Source of the DNA: a virus
Virus record (IMG/VR): IMGVR_UViG_3300042887_002021
Span: 1 to 33,080 of that record
DNA: 33,080 bases
Strand: one strand, 5' to 3'
Shown here piece after piece: positions 14,966 through 22,612 of the stretch. The notes under the pieces are model-generated. The model was not told where the DNA came from. It did no database searches and saw only the letters and a program-made list of their open reading frames with translations. Both the position numbers and the translations under genes were made by a program. Within the stretch, counting starts at the first letter, position 1, and every line of letters begins with the position of its first letter.

Positions 14966-15622
14966 CTATTTACATTTTCTCCAACCACCACCTTTAGCTT
15001 TGTAATTTTTTGCTGCCCATCCGTTTGCGTATGCTGACGGATAAACATCAAATTTAGCTTTAGCCGCCGCCTTAGATGATGCCCATTTTGCAGGTTGTGT
15101 TGGACAGTTTTTACTCTCGTCTATTTCTTCCTCGGTAGTTTCATTCTTAGGTGATTTACCTTGTTTCTTCATATTAATGGCAATAGCTGCTTGTTGTGCT
15201 GGACTACTAGCCTCATTTGTTGGTACACAATTTGGTACCATTTTTCCGTTTTTCTTCTTACCACCAACTTGTTTATATCCATCCCAACATTTTTCATCAA
15301 GTTGTCCTTCTTCGTTTAAACTAAATTGATCCATATCGGCCGTAACATTCTCCTTATCCTTGCTTTTAGTTTCGTTCATAAAGAAATCAAAAACTTGATC
15401 CATATTGTTTTTAGCTTCAGATACATGATCGTCAGCCCAATCATGACCATTTTGAATAATCTGATCTAATTCTTGGGGATTCATTTTCATCAACATTTCA
15501 CATTGTCTGTGAATTTGCTGTAAATTACTGAAAAACATGTAGTTTTCAGTTGATTGATTTTCTTTTATGATCTTAGCAATATATTTTCTAAGATCGTTTT
15601 CTTTTAGTTTAATTACTTTCAT
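14966..15622 (-). CDS. Modular phage protein with CWDGY and YPSAYA motifs
   Basis: The 218-residue product starts with the basic leader 'MKVIKLKENDLRKYIAKIIK'. A helical region follows (about 25-90). It then carries 'DEKCWDGYKQVGGKKKNGKM' with 'VPNCVP' (about 109-134), and ends with 'SKAAAKAKFDVYPSAYANGW' and 'AAKNYKAKGGGWRKC' (about 180-217). I know these last two as recurring modules in structural or head-associated proteins of marine T4-like phages; their biochemical function is unknown. It is the first gene of the leftward operon that also encodes the reductase and the PCD, with a TATTTATA motif 4 bases before its ATG, so all four should be expressed late. A virion-internal or head-associated role is my inference. 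Confidence 0.78.
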   Translation of the reverse strand: MKVIKLKENDLRKYIAKIIKENQSTENYMFFSNLQQIHRQCEMLMKMNPQELDQIIQNGHDWADDHVSEAKNNMDQVFDFFMNETKSKDKENVTADMDQFSLNEEGQLDEKCWDGYKQVGGKKKNGKMVPNCVPTNEASSPAQQAAIAINMKKQGKSPKNETTEEEIDESKNCPTQPAKWASSKAAAKAKFDVYPSAYANGWAAKNYKAKGGGWRKCK

Positions 15623-15626
15623 AATA

Positions 15627-15634
15627 TATAAATA
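15627..15634 (-). promoter_or_regulatory. Putative late promoter motif of the reductase/PCD operon
   Basis: TATTTATA read leftward, 4 bases before the ATG at 15622 and squeezed into the 15-base gap after the 15638-17059 gene. It is predicted to drive the four genes from 15622 to 13170. Confidence 0.65.
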
Positions 15635-15637
15635 GTT

Positions 15638-17059
15638 TTATTTTTCCGAGACAATTTCAAATTTAATATGTTCGTTATAGAATATTTCTTCAGTGTGAGT
15701 TTTAGCTTTAATTTCAATAAAGTATTCTCTTGGGATGTAAATTGAAGTATCAAAATGGAACGAATTTTCATTAGTTTTATCTAACAATGTCCAATCATGT
15801 ACATTTACATTTGTAGTACCTTCCTTAATAAACATTCTAAAATAAACTTCATTAAATAAGTTGGGTTTTTGAATATCTATAGATTTAATGGTTACAACTA
15901 CTTTTCTCAATTCACCTCTTACAATCTTTTCGTTTTGTTTTATACCAAAGTATTGTATTTTATATCTTTGTAATTCCGTTTGATTTTCCCCAATTGTATA
16001 TTGTGAGGTAAATGGTTTAGGAACAAATTTTTGTTTCACATCATCAATTTCAACCCCGTCAATCGAAAGGTTTGTCCACTGATCGTAAAAGAATTTTTTA
16101 CCGTCACACAAATCACCATCAATACCTAATTTTACTTTATAAACACCTTTTTTAACTCTAGAAACCTCTTGTTGATTACCTAAACCATCAATAACGTTGT
16201 TATTTGAATCTAAAACATTAACTATCGGCATAGTGTCTAAATTGTAAAAATTAGAACCTTTAGTAACATATAGATATAAGTAATTATAAACACCCGCAGC
16301 AAAATTTGTTCTATTATCGTCAATTCTATCATTTACAAATGTCTCAACGTACGGTTCAAAGAATGTTTGTGTATATTTTGTAAAAAAAGAAACTGACTTA
16401 TCATATTCAGGTGTGAGATCTTGATAAGGTAAAGAAAACGCCAATCCAAATCCCTTAATTTGACTTAATTTAGTACCGAAATTTAATACCTCATTTCTTA
16501 ATTTTTGATTAATATAAGTTGTTAAATCAAAATCAATATTTTCATTTCCATTATCAAAATGTATTGTCCCTATCACAGTTGGGTTTTCAGCATAAATTCC
16601 TGATGTTGACCAAGCGTCTAAAGTCGTTCTACTGTACCAATTTGATGGGTTTTGATCAAAAATTGTACTATCGTCTGTAGTATCTGAGGGAGCATTCACA
16701 TAGTCAAAACCAACACCCTCATCCCATTCTTCGGTAATTTCAAATAATATTAGATCAAAAGAGGTCGCTCTTTGTCTACCAGTACTTCTACCCTGACCTT
16801 TAAACCCCTCATCACCAAATATACAATTTGTTAGGTGTAATGTATGTGATACAGTATTACCACTAACACCAATATCTGTAAGAGTCAATTCTCCATTACT
16901 TAATTTTCCAATTAAATCTGTGAAATCAACCTTAAATATAAATTTAGAAAAAGTGCTATTACCGTAATAAATCTCCGTGGTTGGATTTTTAGCGGTATTT
17001 GTGGTTGAACCCTTTATAATTGTGTTATTCTTCTCAAAATAGGAACGTATATATGACAT
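15638..17059 (-). CDS. Probable tail or baseplate structural protein
   Basis: The 473-residue product is rich in beta-strand patterns, Thr, Asn and aromatic residues, with no catalytic motif. Its start 'SYIRSYFEKNNTIIKGSTTN' and the segment 'FSKFIFKVDFTDLIGKL' look like the opening strands of a beta-sandwich; 'DFDLTTYINQKL' (about 181-192) resembles the end of one. The composition fits a virion surface or baseplate-attached protein. It lies directly downstream of the gp5-like baseplate gene, with its own TATTTATA 11 bases before the ATG. I cannot name a family with confidence; a neck, whisker or fibre-attachment role is equally possible. Confidence 0.72.
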   Translation of the reverse strand: MSYIRSYFEKNNTIIKGSTTNTAKNPTTEIYYGNSTFSKFIFKVDFTDLIGKLSNGELTLTDIGVSGNTVSHTLHLTNCIFGDEGFKGQGRSTGRQRATSFDLILFEITEEWDEGVGFDYVNAPSDTTDDSTIFDQNPSNWYSRTTLDAWSTSGIYAENPTVIGTIHFDNGNENIDFDLTTYINQKLRNEVLNFGTKLSQIKGFGLAFSLPYQDLTPEYDKSVSFFTKYTQTFFEPYVETFVNDRIDDNRTNFAAGVYNYLYLYVTKGSNFYNLDTMPIVNVLDSNNNVIDGLGNQQEVSRVKKGVYKVKLGIDGDLCDGKKFFYDQWTNLSIDGVEIDDVKQKFVPKPFTSQYTIGENQTELQRYKIQYFGIKQNEKIVRGELRKVVVTIKSIDIQKPNLFNEVYFRMFIKEGTTNVNVHDWTLLDKTNENSFHFDTSIYIPREYFIEIKAKTHTEEIFYNEHIKFEIVSEK

Positions 17060-17070
17060 CTCTTTTTTAT

Positions 17071-17078
17071 TATAAATA
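17071..17078 (-). promoter_or_regulatory. Putative late promoter motif TATTTATA
   Basis: An exact copy read leftward, 11 bases before the ATG at 17059, in the 24-base gap between two structural genes. Confidence 0.6.
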
Positions 17079-17083
17079 TCAAA

Positions 17084-18598
17084 TTAGTTGATTCTAATCG
17101 ATTTATTTAAAATGTCATTTTCAATAGTCTTAAAAAGTTCCTTAAGTTCATTACCATGATCGTAGTCATATTGTCCCGATATCGGCATTAATGGATTATG
17201 TCTATGTGTGAAAATAACTTCTATCATTTTACTGAGTAATTTTAATAGATTTTCACCTCTTACCGTTGAAAAGGTTGAAGGTTCAATTTTTTCTATATAA
17301 TCTTGTTGAGACAATTCATAACCATTTAAATCGACAAATGGTACAGGATTAGCAGATTCGTTTGTACCTAAATCAGTTGATAATAGATAAAGTTTATCCA
17401 CTAACATAGCTCCAAATGTTTGTTCGGCAGTATTATTATCAATTTTAGCAACCTTCTCAATTGAATTAACAGGATTAACTTCCGCCTTTGCTCTTGTTGC
17501 TGACCATATTAAACCAGCACCAGGACCAATTCTTAATACGTTAATTCCATTCAAAATAGTTTGTTTATTATTTAATTCGTCCGTAGTCGATAAAGATCTT
17601 TTAAAATTAGTGTATGGCCTAAAAAAGAACGGATGTATATCATCTGAAGGATATTGAGTGTTTAATTCATTTAATCCTTTGTCGTGTACTAAAAATATTT
17701 TATCTCTTATTTCTCTATATATGTCGGATATTGATGTTACTGTTATTTGATAAGTGGGTGTTGTGTTCGTGTTGTCATCATTAATTAACTTAATTAAAGA
17801 AGATTGAACCTCGGTATTTTCGGTAAAATAATTTGTTTTAAATAGATCACCTAACGCCCCGTTTACTTTATAAACATACAAACTAATAGTATAACCCGTT
17901 GCATCATTTACAAAACTATTTACATCATATTCAATAATATAATTTAAATCTTTATTTTCACTTAAATTTTCGGTAGTTAAAACCTCCTCTAAGTTCATTT
18001 TTTTAGGGAATTTTTTCAAATAAATCCTTGATGACTTTTTAGCCATTAAAGGGTAATCTAACATAGTTTGTCTATTCACAGTACTGGCCGCCTCTTTGGA
18101 TAATAATTTACCCCCTCTCAATTGTAATCCATTTTCTGTAAAAAGAACATCAGAACCACTCTTACCATATATTGCAAAATCTTTTTCTTTTGCAAATGTA
18201 TTTTCAGATTTTTTATTTATATATTCACCTGTCGAATTTCTAATATTAGCTTTATGTTTAACGTTAGTACCATAAGTGGTATTTGCAATTTGTTGTGAGA
18301 ATGTTTGTCCGTTATAATCATACATCGTTGTAAATGGACCGGCAATGTACTCAACGTTTACTGTATCTTTATCAGTATTGTATTGTATTATTTTTACAGA
18401 TTGATTAATCTCAGGAATAAAATTGACATTAGAAGGTAAGAAAGGATTGGCAATAAATAAATCTCTATCACTCCATGGTTCATAGTCAATTGCACCTTCT
18501 TTCTGTCCCGTATATTCGTTATAACGACTAACCCTTATTCTACCAATACCTAAAGGGTCAACATTATCAATACATTTACCAATATCTATTATTTTCAT
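17084..18598 (-). CDS. Baseplate hub/spike protein with gp5/VgrG-like OB domain
   Basis: Proteins of this type form the central spike and hub of contractile tails. Residues of about 1-95 show an OB-fold pattern like the N-terminal domain of T4 gp5 and VgrG: 'DPLGIGRIRVSRYNEYTG' (14-31), then 'ANPFLPSNVNFIPEINQSVK' (50-69), where VgrG-type proteins have P-x-G-x-x-V, and 'YIAGPF' at the end. The remaining 400 residues are specific to this phage and show no lysozyme motif, so the lysozyme domain of T4 gp5 appears absent. The C-terminus 'IFTHRHNPLMPISGQYDYDH' is rich in His, Pro and Gly; a role in metal binding is only a guess. Its start overlaps the stop of the 67-residue gene by 4 bases. Confidence 0.75.
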   Translation of the reverse strand: MKIIDIGKCIDNVDPLGIGRIRVSRYNEYTGQKEGAIDYEPWSDRDLFIANPFLPSNVNFIPEINQSVKIIQYNTDKDTVNVEYIAGPFTTMYDYNGQTFSQQIANTTYGTNVKHKANIRNSTGEYINKKSENTFAKEKDFAIYGKSGSDVLFTENGLQLRGGKLLSKEAASTVNRQTMLDYPLMAKKSSRIYLKKFPKKMNLEEVLTTENLSENKDLNYIIEYDVNSFVNDATGYTISLYVYKVNGALGDLFKTNYFTENTEVQSSLIKLINDDNTNTTPTYQITVTSISDIYREIRDKIFLVHDKGLNELNTQYPSDDIHPFFFRPYTNFKRSLSTTDELNNKQTILNGINVLRIGPGAGLIWSATRAKAEVNPVNSIEKVAKIDNNTAEQTFGAMLVDKLYLLSTDLGTNESANPVPFVDLNGYELSQQDYIEKIEPSTFSTVRGENLLKLLSKMIEVIFTHRHNPLMPISGQYDYDHGNELKELFKTIENDILNKSIRIN

Positions 18599-18798
18599 TT
18601 CCCTATATATCTTTTTTCTATTTCTTTATTAACCTTATTATATAAACTTTCAACACCATCTAAATGTCTAGTTAAATCAATAATTAATTCTTTAGTTTTT
18701 TCAAATTCCTCATTTAATTCATCTGCAACAATCATTAAATCTTTATTAGATTTATTTTCAACATCGTTTGCAATTTCTATTAATTTTTGGCTTTCCAT
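18595..18798 (-). CDS. Small coiled-coil protein, function unknown
   Basis: The 67-residue product is nearly all charged helix with heptad-like leucine and isoleucine spacing ('LIEIANDVENKSNKDLMIVA', then 'EKTKELIIDLTRHLDGVESL'). It lies within the tail/baseplate group: 3 bases after the 644-residue gene and overlapping the baseplate hub gene start by 4 bases. Coupled translation with the hub gene is likely. It could be a small chaperone or structural adaptor for its neighbours; nothing in the sequence decides this. The ORF is short, but the tight spacing and absence of competing frames support it. Confidence 0.65.
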   Translation of the reverse strand: MESQKLIEIANDVENKSNKDLMIVADELNEEFEKTKELIIDLTRHLDGVESLYNKVNKEIEKRYIGK

Positions 18799-18801
18799 AT
18801 C

Positions 18802-20736
18802 TTAATGTTTCATTAATGCACCAACCGGTATACCTGATGCTTTAGGTATTGATATAAATGGTGTTTTTGCTAAATTATCGGCAAGTCCCTCAATGGCCGC
18901 TGAATGTGATAATAGATGATAATTAGGTTCTCCATTTACATCTCCTGTTGGAATACCCATTGCCTCCATTTTTTCATTAACATCCATAGATGTTTTAACG
19001 GCACTAAAACCAGGTAATTTATCTGCAATTAATAAAAGGACGTTTGGTATATTCAAACCCCCCGACGCACTTAATGCACCGTCAATTGCAGCACCAATTG
19101 CACCAATTAAATCCGCACAGTTATTTATTCCAGTTTCAATTATTCTTTTTAATAATGCAATCAACGCAGCAATTACTATATAATATCTTCTAAACTTATC
19201 TCTTAATATTTTTTGTATTATTCTTTTTAAAAAATTCTTAAGATCGGCTTTAACTCTTTTCCAAAACTCACGTAAAAATTTCCAAAACAATTGGTTAATT
19301 GTACATAAGAAAATCTTTTTCAATAATTTCATTATTGTTTTTACATCGAATATCAATTGTTTTGCTCCCGCTGTAAATAATTTATAAATTATTACAAATG
19401 GTAAAAACATTTTAGGTGATATTACACTCATTATTAACGCCTTAGGAATGTTGAAGATAAAAGATAAATTTATAGATAATTGAAAACTAGGTAAATCAAT
19501 TGCAAAATTAGATTGTTCATATGCATCCGACGCTGCTTTATTTAATGCACCATCTATTAATGTTCTTAGATCCGTTTTATCTTCTAAATAAATAAAGTCC
19601 TCAATATGAACCGTATTATAAGGAACCTCAAAGTTGTTACAGTCCACAAATTTTAAAACTTTTCTTCTTCTTGCATCTTCAGAATCTATATCAATTCCTT
19701 CAACGTCATCAAAATCAAAATAAAATTCATCGGGTTCTTCATTTTCGTGAAATAGATTTGTTGGAGTTTGTCCACTCAATTGTTCGGTTTGGTTATTACA
19801 AAAAGCAAACAACTTATTTAACATTCTTTCCAAGTTATTAATTGCCTCATCTAATGATGGGGTGAAATCTAAAGGATTTTCCATTCCTGTAGCGGACCCC
19901 CCGACCTTTACGCCGGTTTTATCTGCACTGACACTAGCCGCCTTTAAAGTAAGTAACATCGCCTTCTTTACAATTTCATTTAAATCTGGCATCTCTATAT
20001 TTGAATAATAATCATTAAAGAAATCTTCTACTTTAATAATACCATATTGTCCAAGACCTGGACCCTGTGTTAATCCACTTATTTGAAATGTTTGATCACT
20101 TGTACTCCAAGTTGATGTAAATAATGTTTTATTACTTGGTGTATCATATTGAAATGTTCCTCCTGTAAATGAATTATAAAGTCCTGTGTTTACTTGAACT
20201 TTATTACCTCCCCTTCTTTTGGGATTTTCATACATTATCGCACCATAATCACTATTTGGTGGAACTCTAAACATATTTAAAAAATCAATCTCTTTTGGTG
20301 AAATAACTACAGAGTCCATATCGGCACCCGTAAGAAAACGATCAGTACCACATATTCCTCCATTTGCAAAAAACGCACTCTTAACGCAATCCATTAAAAT
20401 TTGTTTTGCTGAATTAGAGGTTACTTCTACTGAATCAATAACGTGTTGTCTTAATCTTTGAGTGGATTGAAATCTACTTGAGTCATTAACTCTTCTACCC
20501 GCTTCTAAAAATTTATTTACTACACTAATAACTTCCTCAAAAATATTTTTTTGATTTTGTTTTTTCTTTTTTTTGTTTGCTAATTTAGATTTAAACTGTT
20601 CTAATTTAGCATCTAAATTTGGTAATTTAGGAGCATGTTTTTTAATAAAGTCATCAGAATTAATTTCCATTTTAACTGATGCACTATCAACACTTTTCTG
20701 AATTAAATCAATTTTGGTCTTTAATTTGTCAAACAT
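18802..20736 (-). CDS. Large tail-group protein with a long hydrophobic, cationic segment
   Basis: The 644-residue product has a lysine-rich N-terminal helix (1-60), a folded region (about 65-240) and an acidic stretch (about 330-355). From about 415 to 580 it is mainly hydrophobic and amphipathic helices: 'FIFNIPKALIMSVISPKMFL', then Trp/Lys/Arg-rich helices such as 'FWKFLREFWKRVKADLKNFL', and 'YYIVIAALIALLKRIIETGI'. The C-terminal 60 residues are ordinary. The pattern could insert in or disturb membranes, or pack inside a tail channel. It lies between baseplate-type genes and overlaps its upstream neighbour by one base. I recognise no family. A baseplate or tail-tip protein that contacts the host envelope is an inference from context and composition. 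Confidence 0.75.
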   Translation of the reverse strand: MFDKLKTKIDLIQKSVDSASVKMEINSDDFIKKHAPKLPNLDAKLEQFKSKLANKKKKKQNQKNIFEEVISVVNKFLEAGRRVNDSSRFQSTQRLRQHVIDSVEVTSNSAKQILMDCVKSAFFANGGICGTDRFLTGADMDSVVISPKEIDFLNMFRVPPNSDYGAIMYENPKRRGGNKVQVNTGLYNSFTGGTFQYDTPSNKTLFTSTWSTSDQTFQISGLTQGPGLGQYGIIKVEDFFNDYYSNIEMPDLNEIVKKAMLLTLKAASVSADKTGVKVGGSATGMENPLDFTPSLDEAINNLERMLNKLFAFCNNQTEQLSGQTPTNLFHENEEPDEFYFDFDDVEGIDIDSEDARRRKVLKFVDCNNFEVPYNTVHIEDFIYLEDKTDLRTLIDGALNKAASDAYEQSNFAIDLPSFQLSINLSFIFNIPKALIMSVISPKMFLPFVIIYKLFTAGAKQLIFDVKTIMKLLKKIFLCTINQLFWKFLREFWKRVKADLKNFLKRIIQKILRDKFRRYYIVIAALIALLKRIIETGINNCADLIGAIGAAIDGALSASGGLNIPNVLLLIADKLPGFSAVKTSMDVNEKMEAMGIPTGDVNGEPNYHLLSHSAAIEGLADNLAKTPFISIPKASGIPVGALMKH

Positions 20737-21116
20737 TATAATGAATAGTTAGTTGATTTATTATCATTTCCATCATTAACCAATCTATCCAAAATCTCAC
20801 GATCTTCGTCAGATAAAGTCAATTTACCCATAGAACCTCCACCACCTCCAGATCCACCGGTGGTTTGTTTAAGTAAAACACTTTGTAATTTAACTAATGA
20901 AATTTTCTTTTCCGTACAATCATTTAAGATCTTCTGTTGTTCTTTAATAACGGGACCAATTGTACTCATGTCTTCGGCGTCCTTCATAAAACTCATCATT
21001 TTTCTCAAAATGGTTGAGGCGGTATTTCTATTCTCAACGACATCGTTGTAGATTTCCTGCATTAAGGCTAACGCCGAATCAACATCTAATGTAATATTGT
21101 TTCTTTGTGTTCTCAT
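20736..21116 (-). CDS. Small helical protein with a Gly/Ser linker
   Basis: The 126-residue product has a helical region with coiled-coil features (about 10-85), a flexible natural linker 'TTGGSGGGGGSMG' and a short C-terminal helix ('LSDEDREILDRLVNDG'). That shape suits an adaptor that tethers two partners. It starts the tail/baseplate operon that runs from 21116 to 17084; its last base overlaps the next gene. A near match to the late motif (TATTTATT, 21120-21127) lies 3 bases before the ATG. The function is unknown. Confidence 0.7.
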   Translation of the reverse strand: MRTQRNNITLDVDSALALMQEIYNDVVENRNTASTILRKMMSFMKDAEDMSTIGPVIKEQQKILNDCTEKKISLVKLQSVLLKQTTGGSGGGGGSMGKLTLSDEDREILDRLVNDGNDNKSTNYSL

Positions 21117-21119
21117 ATC

Positions 21120-21127
21120 AATAAATA
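21120..21127 (-). promoter_or_regulatory. Near-consensus late motif TATTTATT
   Basis: One mismatch to TATTTATA, read leftward, 3 bases before the ATG of the 126-residue protein in the 14-base gap after the sigma-factor gene. It may drive the tail/baseplate operon. Confidence 0.45.
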
Positions 21128-21130
21128 GAT

Positions 21131-21832
21131 TTATTCTAAAAACCCACCCAAAATACCATCATATAATTTCTTATAACGTTTTAGGGAGACTCTAATCTCT
21201 TTTGTTGATAAGGAGGTCATTTCTCTTAAAGAGAGTAAAATAAGGTTCTTATTGAATTTATTACCATCTCCTACTTGAAATATCTTATCGAAGTTTCCAA
21301 AAATTTCTAATAATGCATAACCCAGTTTTCTTTCATTATCAGATAGGTTTTTTTCCTTTTCCACAAAATTTTCTAAATCCACGGTAAGTTTTACAATTAC
21401 AGATGCGTAATCAACTACGAATTCGTCAATTACATATGAAAGGTCTTTACTATCTTCAAAATCTGAGGATATATCATCATACGATACTTGTCTGTTTTGT
21501 TCCTTTGTATCCTTCTGTATTGCACCCATAAGGTAGTTTTTACAGATGGTACCAAAATAAGAATATGCTTTGGTATTCTTGGTATGATCAAACTTGTTGA
21601 TCTTTGTTATAAGAAAGGACATGGTGTCTGTATGAATCTCTTCAAATTCCATATCTTTTCTATAAAGTTTATAACGTCGAATAATTGATTCGACCATTAT
21701 AATTAGGGGTTCACGTAAATATTCATTGAATATCTTATTTTTTTCTGCTTCATCAGTACTTTCTAAGTAATTGACTACCGCCTTCTCTTGATCCTCCCCA
21801 AAATATATTTTTTGGGTTCTTGGTCTTGGCAT
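21131..21832 (-). CDS. RNA polymerase sigma factor, late type (gp55-like)
   Basis: The 233-residue product resembles small sigma factors. Residues of about 35-108 match the region 2 pattern: 'FNEYLREPLIIMVESIIRRY' (35-54), 'DMEFEEIHTDTMSFLITKIN' (60-79) and 'KAYSYFGTICKNYLMGAIQK' (88-107), which contains the helices used for core binding and promoter melting. The C-terminus has a basic helix region ('REMTSLSTKEIRVSLKRYKK') rather than a clear region 4. In T4 the divergent sigma gp55 directs late transcription from TATAAATA elements with the clamp and gp33. This gene is the natural candidate to read the TATTTATA motifs of this window. It lies at the end of the glycosyltransferase group, overlapping that gene by one base. 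Confidence 0.85.
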   Translation of the reverse strand: MPRPRTQKIYFGEDQEKAVVNYLESTDEAEKNKIFNEYLREPLIIMVESIIRRYKLYRKDMEFEEIHTDTMSFLITKINKFDHTKNTKAYSYFGTICKNYLMGAIQKDTKEQNRQVSYDDISSDFEDSKDLSYVIDEFVVDYASVIVKLTVDLENFVEKEKNLSDNERKLGYALLEIFGNFDKIFQVGDGNKFNKNLILLSLREMTSLSTKEIRVSLKRYKKLYDGILGGFLE

Positions 21833-22611
21833 TAAGCTATTTCATAATTTACATCTCGTTTATTTTTAAAGAAAAATTCCTTCTTTGCCGTCTCCAACCA
21901 AAACTTAGCCTCATCTTCACTAATCTTATTAGTTTCATCGTTTTTATATGACCAAAATAACGAATCCTCTCTAAAGTTTAAGTGTTGATATCCTACTCTT
22001 GGTACGGTCATAACCTTAATATTGTTATGTGTTAATCTTAATAAAAACTCATAACCAAATGTTAACTTGATATTTTCTTTTAATGAACCATTATCTTTAA
22101 TAACTTGTGTTTTATAAAGTCCACCACTAATTTGATAGTTTTGAAAATCTAATAAAACTTCATTATCCAATATACCTTGTTTTTCAGTAAACCCATATGC
22201 CCAAGTTGATTCATTTGTAAAACTTACAAAATTTCCATCAACATTAATATCCTTAACTACAGGTAAAAATACATCAACATCGGTATATGTTTTAACATAT
22301 TCGTTTGTTGATTTTAACCAAATTGATTTATACTCATCATCAATTTCTAAAATACTAAACCATTCAGTTTTACATTTTTCAATTCCCAAATTTACTTGAG
22401 AACAAAAATCAGTTTTACCATTGTTAGAAATAACTTCAATTTCTAAAACTTCAGATAAATTTACTAATTCTGTTTTTAATGATGGTGGACATACTATTGA
22501 TAAGTTAACATCATTATGAAATTGTTCAACTGATTTAATCGAATTATCTAACATTTCTTTATAAATGCCATCTAGTCTATGTACAGGTAAAATTACTGTT
22601 ATATTTTTCAT
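21832..22611 (-). CDS. Glycosyltransferase, family 2-like (GT-A fold)
   Basis: The 259-residue product begins with the typical GT2 strand and loop 'ITVILPVHRLDGIYKEMLDN'. 'FCSQVNLGIEKCKTEWFSIL' (about 69-88) leads to 'EIDDEY', the DxD-like metal and nucleotide-sugar site. 'QISGGLYKTQVI' and 'TFGYEFLLRLTHNNIKVMTV' in the second half fit the acceptor-side core. It should transfer a sugar from an NDP-sugar to a phage or host acceptor; the sugar and acceptor cannot be read from the sequence. It is packed with another glycosyltransferase (1 base away) and the sigma-factor gene. Likely roles are modification of DNA bases, capsid or fibre proteins, or host surface glycans. Confidence 0.85.
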   Translation of the reverse strand: MKNITVILPVHRLDGIYKEMLDNSIKSVEQFHNDVNLSIVCPPSLKTELVNLSEVLEIEVISNNGKTDFCSQVNLGIEKCKTEWFSILEIDDEYKSIWLKSTNEYVKTYTDVDVFLPVVKDINVDGNFVSFTNESTWAYGFTEKQGILDNEVLLDFQNYQISGGLYKTQVIKDNGSLKENIKLTFGYEFLLRLTHNNIKVMTVPRVGYQHLNFREDSLFWSYKNDETNKISEDEAKFWLETAKKEFFFKNKRDVNYEIA

Positions 22612-22612
22612 A

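Noticed and set aside
14643-15005. 120-residue rightward frame opposite the reductase gene
   Set aside because: Lies antisense to two well-supported genes and spans their junction; composition is not protein-like.
18214-18221. TATTTATA on the plus strand inside the leftward baseplate hub gene
   Set aside because: No gene starts downstream in that direction; chance occurrence in AT-rich DNA. It shows the motif is not strictly intergenic.
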